Notes: generated by a model not told the origin, from the sequence alone. A DNA stretch of 11,162 nucleotides from Treponema sp. (GCA_031288575.1 JAITRD010000277.1:1-11162); one strand, 5' to 3'; positions 1 through 6,291 are shown, numbered from the stretch's first letter. Numbers and translations are program-made.

Positions 1-669
1 ACCCCCTTCCCGGCGATCTTCAAAACCGGCACGGCCAACCAATACCAGAACATCCTGGCCCTGGGGGCGACCCCCCGGTATACCGCGGCGGTCTGGATGG
101 GCAATTTTACCGGCGAGACGGTGATCGGCAAAACCGGGAGCTCCATCCCCGCGGAGGCGGTCCGGGACGCCCTGGTTTTTTTACAGGGCCGGGAGGGGCC
201 GGATTTTGCCGGGCCGGAGGATTTTGTCCTCCGGGATGTCTGCGCCCTTTCGGGGATGGCCCCGGGGGAATCCTGTTTTTCCCGGGTGGGTGAATATGTC
301 CGGCGGGGAACGGAACCGCCCCTCTGTACCTGGCACCGCGGCAGCCCGGTGGTAAGTTATCCCGCGGAGTACCAGTCCTGGTTTTTGGCCTCCCGGCGGC
401 AGGGAGAATTGGATTATTCCGGCGCGCCCCTGGAGATCCTCACCCCCCGGGAGGGTTTTGTGTTTTTTACCAGCCCCGGCGCGGGCCGGAACGAGATCCC
501 CCTGGAGGTGATAGGCGGTTTATACGACGAACTGCGGGTCTATTACGACGGCGAGCCCCTCACCCTGTCCCGGCCCTTTGTTTTTTACCTTCCCCCCGAG
601 CCGGGGCCCCACACCCTCAGGGTGCAAAACGGCGAAGAAGAGGCAACGGTAAACTACCGGGTTGAATGA
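1..669 (+). CDS. pbpC: Penicillin-binding protein 1C-like, C-terminal part (5' end outside window)
   Basis: The reading frame is open from base 1, so this is the last 222 residues of a longer protein. Residues 8-11 read KTGT, the third active-site motif of penicillin-binding transpeptidases, followed by the strand 'YTAAVWMGNF'. The rest (about residues 130-222), beginning 'LEILTPREGFVFF' and ending 'HTLRVQNGEEEATVNYRVE', has the shape of the beta-rich C-terminal domain of PBP1C (BiPBP_C). Family knowledge: PBP1C proteins are bifunctional glycosyltransferase/transpeptidases of class A, anchored in the inner membrane and building periplasmic peptidoglycan. The glycosyltransferase and the SxxK and SxN motifs should lie upstream of the window. 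An internal ATG at 97 is not the start, because the KTG motif precedes it. The gene converges on metA with a 36-base gap. Confidence 0.88.
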   Translation, partial: TPFPAIFKTGTANQYQNILALGATPRYTAAVWMGNFTGETVIGKTGSSIPAEAVRDALVFLQGREGPDFAGPEDFVLRDVCALSGMAPGESCFSRVGEYVRRGTEPPLCTWHRGSPVVSYPAEYQSWFLASRRQGELDYSGAPLEILTPREGFVFFTSPGAGRNEIPLEVIGGLYDELRVYYDGEPLTLSRPFVFYLPPEPGPHTLRVQNGEEEATVNYRVE

Positions 670-674
670 TTTTT

Positions 675-690
675 CCCCCTCCGCCGGGGG
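675..690. other. Short GC hairpin between convergent pbpC and metA
   Basis: Five C (675-679) pair with five G (686-690) around a six-base loop, in the only gap between the two convergent genes. A T run lies before it on the plus strand and none follows on either strand, so it is not a canonical intrinsic terminator. It may still slow polymerase or protect 3' ends. No better terminator for either gene is visible here. Confidence 0.3.
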
Positions 691-705
691 ACCTCCGCCC
701 GGGTT

Positions 706-1620
706 CTAAGCCAATTCTTCCAGGTTAAAGGGGGTTTCCTGGTAGACGTAGTTGAGCCAGTTGGAAAAAAAGAGGTGGGCGTGGGCCCGCCAGCGGACCA
801 CCGGGGTTTTGGCGGGATCGCCGCCGGGGTAGTAATTTTTCGGGACGGCGATGGGAAGCCCCTTGGCGAGATCCCGGCGGTATTCCCGGTCCAGGGTAAG
901 GGGATCGTATTCCAGATGGCCGGTCACGTAGATCTCCCGGCCGTCCCGGGCGGTGGCGATAAACACCCCGGTTTCGGGGGTTTCGGACTGGATGGTCAGG
1001 GCGGGGGCGGCGTTTATGGCGTCCCGGTCGCTGGCGGTATGCCGGGACTGGGGGGCCAGGAATTCATCGTCAAAACCCCGGAAAAGGGTGGTGTACCGTT
1101 CATTGACCCCGTGGGGGAAGATTCCGAAGAGTTTTTGGGACAGTTCCCGTTTGGGGATGCCGTAACGCCGGTAAAGCCCCGCCTGGGCGCCCCAGCAGAT
1201 ATGCAAAACCGACCAGACATTTTGGGCCGAATAATCGATCACCGCCGCCAGTTCGTCCCAATAATCCACCTCCTCAAAGGGGAGGGTCTCCACCGGCGCG
1301 CCGGTAATGATGAGGCCGTCGAAACGTTCGTGCATTATTTTTTCGGAGGTAACGTAAAACCTTTCCAGATGCCCCGGCGGGGCGTTTCGGGAGGTATGGC
1401 TTTCCATCCGGAGGAGGGTGATATCCACCTGGAGGGGGCTGTTGCTCAGGAGCCGGAGAAGCTGGAGCTCCGTATCCACCGTGGTCGGCATAAGGTTTAC
1501 AATAGCCACCTTAAGGGGGCGGATATCCTGATGTTCCGCCCGGTCGTCGGTCATAACAAAAACCCGCTCTTCCCGGAGAGCATGATAAGCAGGCAGGGTT
1601 TTGGGAATTTTTATGGGCAT
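706..1620 (-). CDS. metA: Homoserine O-acyltransferase MetA, predicted acetyl-CoA type
   Basis: This cytoplasmic enzyme activates homoserine by O-acylation, the first committed step of methionine synthesis. The 304-residue length and the collinear motifs are those of MetA: the N-terminus 'MPIKIPKTLPA', the catalytic Cys142 in 'HICWGAQAG', and His235 and Glu237 in 'GHLEYD', with Arg249 downstream. Position 111 is Glu ('GAPVETLPF'). In the MetA family Glu here is linked to acetyl-CoA use and Gly (as in E. coli) to succinyl-CoA, so I predict homoserine O-acetyltransferase. The name 'succinyltransferase' given by simple homology would then be wrong. The start fits the usual MetA N-terminus, but no Shine-Dalgarno precedes it. 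It faces pbpC tail to tail and lies downstream of the UPF0303 gene, from which two terminator-like hairpins separate it. Confidence 0.95.
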   Translation of the reverse strand: MPIKIPKTLPAYHALREERVFVMTDDRAEHQDIRPLKVAIVNLMPTTVDTELQLLRLLSNSPLQVDITLLRMESHTSRNAPPGHLERFYVTSEKIMHERFDGLIITGAPVETLPFEEVDYWDELAAVIDYSAQNVWSVLHICWGAQAGLYRRYGIPKRELSQKLFGIFPHGVNERYTTLFRGFDDEFLAPQSRHTASDRDAINAAPALTIQSETPETGVFIATARDGREIYVTGHLEYDPLTLDREYRRDLAKGLPIAVPKNYYPGGDPAKTPVVRWRAHAHLFFSNWLNYVYQETPFNLEELA

Positions 1621-1636
1621 AATTAACTATACCATA
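1621..1636 (-). promoter_or_regulatory. Extended -10 promoter for metA, probably leaderless
   Basis: On the minus strand the bases TGGTATAGT (1634-1626) match an extended -10 element (TG-N-TATAnT). Only five bases separate it from the metA ATG at 1620, so transcription would begin at or next to the start codon. There is no Shine-Dalgarno in this stretch and no good -35, which an extended -10 does not need. The element is seen directly; the leaderless start is inferred. Confidence 0.5.
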
Positions 1637-1646
1637 GCGGCAAACG

Positions 1647-1697
1647 AAAAAAAAGCGTCCGCCGGAAGCTCCTTCGGCCTCCATAGAGGCGCTTTTT
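1647..1697 (-). terminator. Intrinsic terminator after the UPF0303 gene (second of two)
   Basis: AAAAAGCG (1650-1657) pairs with CGCTTTTT (1690-1697), CC (1659-1660) with GG (1688-1689), and an inner hairpin pairs 1661-1666 with 1673-1678. On the minus strand the stem is followed by a run of eight T (1654-1647). It would stop transcripts from the UPF0303 gene before metA. The symmetrical A/T runs would allow it to work in both directions. Confidence 0.65.
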
Positions 1698-1711
1698 CTT
1701 GCCGCCCGGAT

Positions 1712-1739
1712 AAAACCCCGGGAACAGTCCGGCCCGGGG
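1712..1739 (-). terminator. Terminator-like hairpin just after the UPF0303 gene (first of two)
   Basis: CCCCGGG (1716-1722) and CCCGGGG (1733-1739) form a 7-bp GC stem with a ten-base loop, seven bases past the UPF0303 stop codon. On the minus strand four T follow (1715-1712). The T run is short, so this alone may be leaky; with the hairpin at 1647-1697 it makes a tandem terminator. Confidence 0.5.
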
Positions 1740-1745
1740 GGCTCC

Positions 1746-2249
1746 CTATAGCTTCGCCTTTTCCGGAATCACGGGGACATCCCGGGCTTTTAAATACCGG
1801 CTGATGCATTCAACCAGGACATTGTGATCCTGGACGCCGGGAAGTCCCGAGACAAGGGCCGCCCCGACAAGGCCCGTGCCGGCAACCCGGATGGGAAAAC
1901 CGCCGCCGCCGGTAACATACAGTTTGGGCTCCGGGACCCGGTTTTCCAGGGTTTGCTTTCCCCTTTGCATCCGCAGGGTAAAGAGCAGGGTGCTTGTTTC
2001 CATCTCCCGGACGGTATTAAATTTACGGGCCATCCAGGATTCATTGTTTAGAACCGTTCCTTCCGGGGAATACTGAAAAAGAATGAGCCCGTTCAACAGC
2101 CGTATGCTGACGGATAAAGCATAGTTTTTGTTTAAAATCTCTTCGGCAAATATTTTGCCCAGATCCCAGGCATCCTTCCGGTTAAAATGGGGAAACTGGA
2201 GCTGTTCCTCCTGCTTTTCTACTAAGACAATATACTTATCTACATTCAT
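1746..2249 (-). CDS. UPF0303 / GlcG-HbpS-like (DUF336) protein
   Basis: A 167-residue soluble protein without signal peptide or membrane segment. The second half has the glycine-rich pattern of the GlcG/HbpS-like fold (PF03928): 'YVTGGGGFPIRVAGTGLVG' followed by 'VSGLPGVQDHNVLVECISRYL'. This matches the UPF0303 branch, whose members are about 160-170 residues long, so the gene looks complete. The start is supported by AAGGAG seven bases before the ATG (minus strand, about 2262-2257). The biochemical role of UPF0303 proteins is unsettled; relatives in the wider fold bind haem or small cofactors, but no haem ligand can be assigned from this sequence. It is transcribed away from the family 3 glycosidase and toward metA, but tandem terminators suggest it is a single-gene unit. 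Confidence 0.85.
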   Translation of the reverse strand: MNVDKYIVLVEKQEEQLQFPHFNRKDAWDLGKIFAEEILNKNYALSVSIRLLNGLILFQYSPEGTVLNNESWMARKFNTVREMETSTLLFTLRMQRGKQTLENRVPEPKLYVTGGGGFPIRVAGTGLVGAALVSGLPGVQDHNVLVECISRYLKARDVPVIPEKAKL

Positions 2250-2309
2250 GAGTTTCTCCTTAAAGCTATATTCATAAAATAAATATGGAAAAAAATCATC
2301 CCCTGTGAC

Positions 2310-2325
2310 ATGATGGAACCATTAT
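2310..2325. promoter_or_regulatory. Imperfect palindrome in the divergent UPF0303/GH3 promoter region
   Basis: ATGATGG (2310-2316) and CCATTAT (2319-2325) form an inverted repeat with six of seven pairs around AA, 27 bases before the glycosidase ATG. It sits in the 103-base gap between two divergent genes, where a shared operator would be expected. I could not assign convincing -35/-10 boxes for either gene here, so operator function is only a suggestion. Confidence 0.3.
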
Positions 2326-2352
2326 TGCCGGTAAAACGGAAAAGGAGTTTTT

Positions 2353-4440
2353 ATGGACAGGGAAGGACGGATTAAGGATTTAATTTCTCAAATGACCCTG
2401 GAAGAAAAGGTGTCCCAGCTTAGTTATACGAGCGCCGCTATTCCGCGGCTTGGGATTCCCGAATATAATTGGTGGAACGAGTGCCTCCACGGGGTGGCCC
2501 GGGCGGGGCTTGCCACGGTATTTCCCCAGGCTATTGCCCTGGCGGCTGCCTTTGACGAGGACCTTGTTTACAGGGTCGCCCGGGCGATCTCCGACGAAGG
2601 CCGGGCCAAATATAACGAAGCGGTCAAGAGGGGCAACCGGGGGCAATACTGGGGGCTTACCTTCTGGACGCCGAATATTAATATCTTCCGGGATCCCAGG
2701 TGGGGCCGGGGCCAGGAAACCTACGGGGAAGACCCCTGTCTTACAAGCCGGATCGGCGTTGCTTTTGTGAAGGGCCTCCAGGGGGATGATCCGGAGCATC
2801 TGAAAACCGCGGCCTGCGCGAAACATTTCGCGGTCCATTCGGGGCCGGAGAATCAGCGGCATACCTTCGACGCCCGGGTTTCCAAAAAGGATCTTTTTGA
2901 AACATACCTTCCCGCTTTTAAGGCCCTGGTAGAAAACGGGGTGGAGTCGGTGATGGGCGCCTATAACCGTACCCTGGGGGAACCCTGCTGTGGCAGCGCC
3001 TATCTTTTAAAGGACATACTCCGGGGCCGCTGGAACTTTAAGGGCCATGTGGTTTCCGATTGCTGGGCCATCAAGGATTTTCATGAGAACCACAAAGTAA
3101 CCGCCTCCCCGGAAGAATCCGCCGCTTTAGCCCTAAACGCCGGCTGCGACGTGAACTGCGGCTGCACCTATCCCATGCTGACGGTTGCCTGTAAAAAGGG
3201 CCTGGTTACCGAAGAGGCCATCGATACCGCCCTAACCCGGCTCCTGCGTACCCGGTTCCGTCTCGGCATGTTTGATTCCCCCGGGGAAGACCCCTACGCC
3301 CGTTTAGGCCGGGAACAGATTAATAACGAAAAACACCGGGACCTTGCCCGGGAGGCGGCGCAAAAATCCGTGGTGCTCCTGCGGAACGAAAAAAACCTCC
3401 TTCCCCTGGACGGCTCGGCGAAAAAGATCCTCCTGATAGGGCCCGCCGCCGCCAATATCCATGTCCTGCTGGCCAATTATTACGGAATTAGCCCCCGGCT
3501 GGTTACCCTTCTGGAAGGGCTGGGGGAGAAAATCCAGGATAAATTCGCGATTAACCTGGAATATCGCCAGGGTTGTCTTATGTATGACGAAAACCATCTC
3601 GCCAATGTTCCCTTTGGCGTTTCCCCTGATACGGATCTGGTGATTGCCGCCTGCGGCCTCGACGGAGCCATGGAAGGGGAGGAGGGGGACGCCATCGCGT
3701 CGGACTCTAACGGCGACCGGGACGCCATAGAGCTCCCCCCCTGGCAGCTCGCGTGGCTGCGGAAACTCAAGGCCGGAGGCAAGCCGGTAGTCCTGGTCCT
3801 TTTTGGGGGAAGCCCCATCGCGATCCCCGAGGACATCGCCGACGCCATTCTTTTTGCCTGGTATCCCGGGGAGCAGGGCGGCCGGGCCCTGGCGGATATT
3901 ATCTTCGGCGACGCGGTTCCTTCGGGGAAACTCCCCGTTACTTTCCCCGTCTCCACGGCCCAGCTTCCCCCCTACGACGAGTATGCCATGAAAGGGAGAA
4001 CCTACCGGTATATGAAAGAAAAGCCCCTCTATCCCTTTGGCTTTGGCCTCTCCTATACCACCTTCCAATTTGCTCCCCCCGGGCTTTCAAGTTCCGTGCT
4101 TTCCGCGGGGGATAAAATCAAGGTTGCGGCGGCCGTAACAAACACGGGGAAACGGGATGCCGAGGAAGTGGTGCAGCTCTATATAACCCGGGATGCCCGG
4201 GGTGATGATGATCCCCTAAGTTCCCTCCGCGCCTTCCGCCGGATCGCCGTTCCCGCGGGTAAAACCGTCCGGGCCGAATTTGAGCTTCCCTCCGCGGCCT
4301 TTGAATCAGTTAACGATGCCGGGGAAAGCCTGCTTATACCGGGTTCCTATACCCTTACCGTTGCCGACGCGGCGCCCCTGCCGGTTTCGGCAGAGCGGGG
4401 AGCCTCTGCGCCGGTAAGCGCTAAGATTACGGTAAAATAG
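2353..4440 (+). CDS. Family 3 glycoside hydrolase, beta-xylosidase/beta-glucosidase type, cytoplasmic
   Basis: A 695-residue enzyme expected to release sugars from the non-reducing end of beta-linked oligosaccharides, with retention of configuration. Domain order: GH3 TIM barrel (about 10-300), GH3 alpha/beta sandwich (about 335-560) and a C-terminal fibronectin III-like domain (about 580-690). The nucleophile is Asp236 in 'VVSDCWAI'. The substrate-pocket motif 'AKHFAVHSG' is at 156-164. An acidic cluster 'MEGEEGD' (Glu441, 443, 444) lies where the acid/base is expected in this subgroup. 'WWNECLHGVAR' and 'GEPCCGS' are typical of the xylosidase-like branch, so beta-xylosidase or alpha-arabinofuranosidase activity is likelier than cellobiase, but substrate is not proven. 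There is no signal peptide, so it should act on imported oligosaccharides. The start is fixed by AAGGAG (2342-2347) five bases before ATG. It ends at a strong terminator, so it appears monocistronic. Confidence 0.93.
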   Translation: MDREGRIKDLISQMTLEEKVSQLSYTSAAIPRLGIPEYNWWNECLHGVARAGLATVFPQAIALAAAFDEDLVYRVARAISDEGRAKYNEAVKRGNRGQYWGLTFWTPNINIFRDPRWGRGQETYGEDPCLTSRIGVAFVKGLQGDDPEHLKTAACAKHFAVHSGPENQRHTFDARVSKKDLFETYLPAFKALVENGVESVMGAYNRTLGEPCCGSAYLLKDILRGRWNFKGHVVSDCWAIKDFHENHKVTASPEESAALALNAGCDVNCGCTYPMLTVACKKGLVTEEAIDTALTRLLRTRFRLGMFDSPGEDPYARLGREQINNEKHRDLAREAAQKSVVLLRNEKNLLPLDGSAKKILLIGPAAANIHVLLANYYGISPRLVTLLEGLGEKIQDKFAINLEYRQGCLMYDENHLANVPFGVSPDTDLVIAACGLDGAMEGEEGDAIASDSNGDRDAIELPPWQLAWLRKLKAGGKPVVLVLFGGSPIAIPEDIADAILFAWYPGEQGGRALADIIFGDAVPSGKLPVTFPVSTAQLPPYDEYAMKGRTYRYMKEKPLYPFGFGLSYTTFQFAPPGLSSSVLSAGDKIKVAAAVTNTGKRDAEEVVQLYITRDARGDDDPLSSLRAFRRIAVPAGKTVRAEFELPSAAFESVNDAGESLLIPGSYTLTVADAAPLPVSAERGASAPVSAKITVK

Positions 4441-4454
4441 GGGCCTGCTGAGCC

Positions 4455-4485
4455 TTTTTTTAAACCTGGCTGGTTTTGAAAAAAA
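4455..4485 (+). repeat. AT-flanked hairpin with a core resembling the next terminator
   Basis: AAACC (4462-4466) pairs with GGTTT (4472-4476) around TGGCT, and the flanks extend the stem: a T run (4455-4461) faces an A run (4479-4485) with a small bulge. The core AAACCTGGCTGGTTTT closely resembles the core of the terminator 42 bases downstream (AAACCCTGGCCGGTTTT, 4504-4520). It may be a diverged duplicate hairpin. It has no T run after it. Confidence 0.45.
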
Positions 4486-4496
4486 TAGTGCAGGAG

Positions 4497-4534
4497 CCTC
4501 TGGAAACCCTGGCCGGTTTTCAGAGGGTTTTTTT
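4497..4534 (+). terminator. Strong intrinsic terminator of the GH3 gene
   Basis: A 12-bp stem (4497-4508 with 4515-4526, one G-T pair) closes a six-base loop CTGGCC. One G and then seven T (4528-4534) follow. It begins 57 bases after the glycosidase stop codon and separates that gene from the TRAP operon. Confidence 0.88.
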
Positions 4535-4579
4535 ACGCCCCGGTCCGCCGCGGTTCAAATAACGGAAGCTTATAGCCCT

Positions 4580-4697
4580 AGGCTCCTGCATTTACTTTGT
4601 GCAAAGCAAGCGCGGCGCCATGGGGATTTTTCCCGCCCGGCCGGTTATTTTTGTTACGCCTCAATATTTGGCGATAAAAGTAAATGCAGAAGCCCTA
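4580..4697. repeat. Candidate MITE-like element with inverted ends and flanking direct repeat
   Basis: GGCTCCTGCATTTACTTT (4581-4598) is the inverted complement of 4677-4694 in 17 of 18 positions, including 13 consecutive pairs. The arms enclose 78 bases with further small hairpins and no open reading frame of note. The 10-mer TTATAGCCCT occurs just outside on both sides, at 4570-4579 and 4698-4707, as a target-site duplication would. An 11-base copy of the arm, TGCAGGAGCCT, also occurs at 4489-4499. TTATAGCCC recurs on the minus strand at 8257-8249, which weakens the target-duplication reading. The structure is seen directly; mobility is inferred. It could instead be a long regulatory hairpin. 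Confidence 0.45.
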
Positions 4698-4715
4698 TTA
4701 TAGCCCTTTGGGGTA

Positions 4716-4745
4716 TTGCATTTTTTTACATAAAAACCGTATAAT
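4716..4745 (+). promoter_or_regulatory. Sigma70-like promoter of the TRAP-TAXI operon
   Basis: A perfect -10 box TATAAT (4740-4745) lies 18 bases after a weak -35, TTGCAT (4716-4721). Transcription would begin near 4752, about 55 bases before the binding-protein ATG. The weak -35 suits a promoter that is regulated or needs an activator. Confidence 0.65.
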
Positions 4746-4760
4746 TATGCGATAAATATA

Positions 4761-4784
4761 CAGGAAACGGAAATTCCTGGAATT
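4761..4784 (+). promoter_or_regulatory. Operator candidate: overlapping palindromes just after the TRAP start site
   Basis: AATTCC-T-GGAATT (4772-4784) is a perfect 13-base palindrome with a central T. It overlaps a second inverted repeat, CAGGAA (4761-4766) with TTCCTG (4774-4779). Both lie about 10-32 bases downstream of the predicted transcription start, a usual place for a repressor roadblock; as RNA they could also form a 5' hairpin before the ribosome site. No regulator gene is adjacent, so the binding protein is unknown. Confidence 0.45.
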
Positions 4785-4806
4785 GATGTTTTTTAAGGAG
4801 GAGAAA

Positions 4807-5757
4807 ATGAAACTGAAAAAAATCCTGATTTCGCTTTTGTTCCTGTCATTGGGGATGGGGCTTTATGCCAAAGGCGCGGCTCAGCAGATCCGGATGGCTA
4901 CCGGGGGAAATACCGGGACTTATTATGCCTTCGGTTCGGCGGTAGGACAGATCCTTTCGAATAAGACCGGTTTTGCTGTTACTATCCAGTCTACCGGAGC
5001 CTCCAAAGCGAATATTCAGCTCATCGCCGCGGGAGAAGTGGAGCTTGCCATCGTTCAAAACGATGTAATGGATTATGCCTACCGGGGGGTGGATCTCTTT
5101 AACGGGGAAAAGATTACCGCCTTTACCACCATGGCGGCTCTTTATGCCGAGGTATGTCAGGTTGTCGCTAATCCCGCCGCGGGGATCAGGAGCGTCGAAG
5201 ATCTTAAGGGCAAAAATGTGTCCGTAGGGGACGCCGGGAGCGGCACCGAATTTAACGCCCGGCAGATTCTGGAAGCCTACGGGATTACCTTTGATGACAT
5301 TAACAAGCAAAACCTGAGCTTTGGCGCCTCCGCGGATGCCCTGCGGGATAATAAAATCGACGCCTTTTTCTGCGTTGCCGGGGCGCCTACCACCGCCATT
5401 GTGGATCTTGCCATCGGAAAGGATATCATTGTGCTGGACATTGACGATGCCCATGCGGCCCAGCTCAAACAGAAATACCCCTTTTACACCCAGTTCCCCG
5501 TTCCCGCGGGAAGTTACCGGGGGCAAAGCGCCGCGGTAAAGACCGTGGCGGTAAAGGCAACTTTTATTGTAAGCAATAAGCTTTCGGAAGATACGGTATA
5601 CCAGCTTACCAAAACCCTTCTTGAAAGCAAGGCGGAGATCGAAACAGCCCACGCCAAGGGAGCCGAATTGTCCTCCGCTTATGCGGTAGAGGGGATCTCC
5701 GTGCCCTTCCATCCGGGGGCGGAAAAATATTTCCGTGAGATAGGTGCTTTAAAATAA
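4807..5757 (+). CDS. TRAP transporter solute-binding protein, TAXI family
   Basis: This is the periplasmic receptor of a sodium- or proton-driven TRAP importer. A classical signal peptide is visible (KLKK, a hydrophobic core, likely cleavage after 'GLYA' at residue 21) with no lipobox, so the mature protein of about 295 residues is soluble. The mature start 'IRMATGGNTGTYYAFG' is the TAXI hallmark; 'TGASKANIQLIAAGEVELAIVQND' and 'LKGKNVSVGDAGSGTE' follow in the usual order. Characterised TAXI receptors bind glutamate/glutamine or 2-oxoglutarate, but ligand cannot be read from this sequence. A TTG at 4783 would add eight residues; I chose ATG 4807 because AAGGAGG (4795-4801) lies five bases before it and the signal peptide then begins normally. 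It is the first gene of an operon with the DUF1850 gene (18 bases on) and the permease. Confidence 0.93.
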   Translation: MKLKKILISLLFLSLGMGLYAKGAAQQIRMATGGNTGTYYAFGSAVGQILSNKTGFAVTIQSTGASKANIQLIAAGEVELAIVQNDVMDYAYRGVDLFNGEKITAFTTMAALYAEVCQVVANPAAGIRSVEDLKGKNVSVGDAGSGTEFNARQILEAYGITFDDINKQNLSFGASADALRDNKIDAFFCVAGAPTTAIVDLAIGKDIIVLDIDDAHAAQLKQKYPFYTQFPVPAGSYRGQSAAVKTVAVKATFIVSNKLSEDTVYQLTKTLLESKAEIETAHAKGAELSSAYAVEGISVPFHPGAEKYFREIGALK

Positions 5758-5775
5758 CTTTCCCATATTACGGGC

Positions 5776-6291
5776 ATGAAAGTTTGGTACGGGCTTGTTT
5801 TTAACTTGATATTAGCTGCCCTGGTTATTTCCGGGGCGGTATTTTTTAAAACCCGCGCCGAAGAAAGGGGAGTTTCCCTATTGGTGGCAAGGGATTCCCG
5901 TTCCGGGAAAAAATACGGATCCTGGACCCTTCCGGAAGGGGGGGAGTTTTCGATAGAGTTTATCCATTCGGTCAATCAAACGCCGGTTCGGGATACCTTT
6001 AAGATAGAAAAAAAGCGGATTTGGCCGGTGGCCGCCCGGTTTAGTTCCTTCGGCGCGGGGATGCAAACTGCCCTGGAGGAAGAACAGGCTTTCAGCCGGG
6101 AAGGGGATTTCCTGGTTATTACCGGATTTACCCAATCCTACCGGGAGCTTAATTATATTGTAGGAACCGTTTCGGATCATATTTTATGGATCCGTGATGA
6201 ACCGGTGAGTCTGCGGGACCTTTGCGGGAAAAACGCCCATGTCAGGTTTCGGGTTGAAGGGGGATTTGCCGGAAAAGGAGGAGCGTTATGA
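5776..6291 (+). CDS. DUF1850 membrane-anchored protein of the TAXI-TRAP operon
   Basis: A 171-residue protein with one N-terminal hydrophobic helix (about residues 5-24) and a mainly beta soluble part, probably outside the inner membrane. The motif 'EFIHSVNQTPV' (HSV at 64-66) and 'FGAGM' (92-96) are the conserved landmarks of DUF1850. Family knowledge: DUF1850 genes are typically found beside TAXI receptors and fused TRAP permeases, as here. The function is not established; a coupling or assembly role for the transporter is plausible from context only. Its stop overlaps the permease start as ATGA, which implies translational coupling. No Shine-Dalgarno is visible before ATG 5776, so its own translation may depend on ribosomes ending on the binding-protein gene 18 bases upstream. 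No other start suits the hydrophobic helix better. Confidence 0.82.
   Translation: MKVWYGLVFNLILAALVISGAVFFKTRAEERGVSLLVARDSRSGKKYGSWTLPEGGEFSIEFIHSVNQTPVRDTFKIEKKRIWPVAARFSSFGAGMQTALEEEQAFSREGDFLVITGFTQSYRELNYIVGTVSDHILWIRDEPVSLRDLCGKNAHVRFRVEGGFAGKGGAL

Noticed and set aside
775..1626. 283-codon open frame on the plus strand opposite metA
   Set aside because: It is antisense to a metA with all catalytic residues in register. Its translation is Gly/Pro-rich without a family pattern, as expected for a shadow frame in GC-rich DNA.
3304..4068. 254-codon open frame on the minus strand inside the GH3 gene
   Set aside because: It lies fully within an intact GH3 gene with its catalytic motifs, and shows no ribosome site or recognisable domain.
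4725..4758. TTTACA (4725-4730) as -35 box for the TRAP promoter
   Set aside because: It is only nine bases from TATAAT and has no acceptable -10 at 16-18 bases, so TTGCAT at 18 bases is preferred despite its weaker match.
4846..5712. 288-codon open frame on the minus strand inside the TAXI receptor gene
   Set aside because: It is antisense to a clear receptor gene with signal peptide and TAXI motifs; composition is that of a shadow frame.
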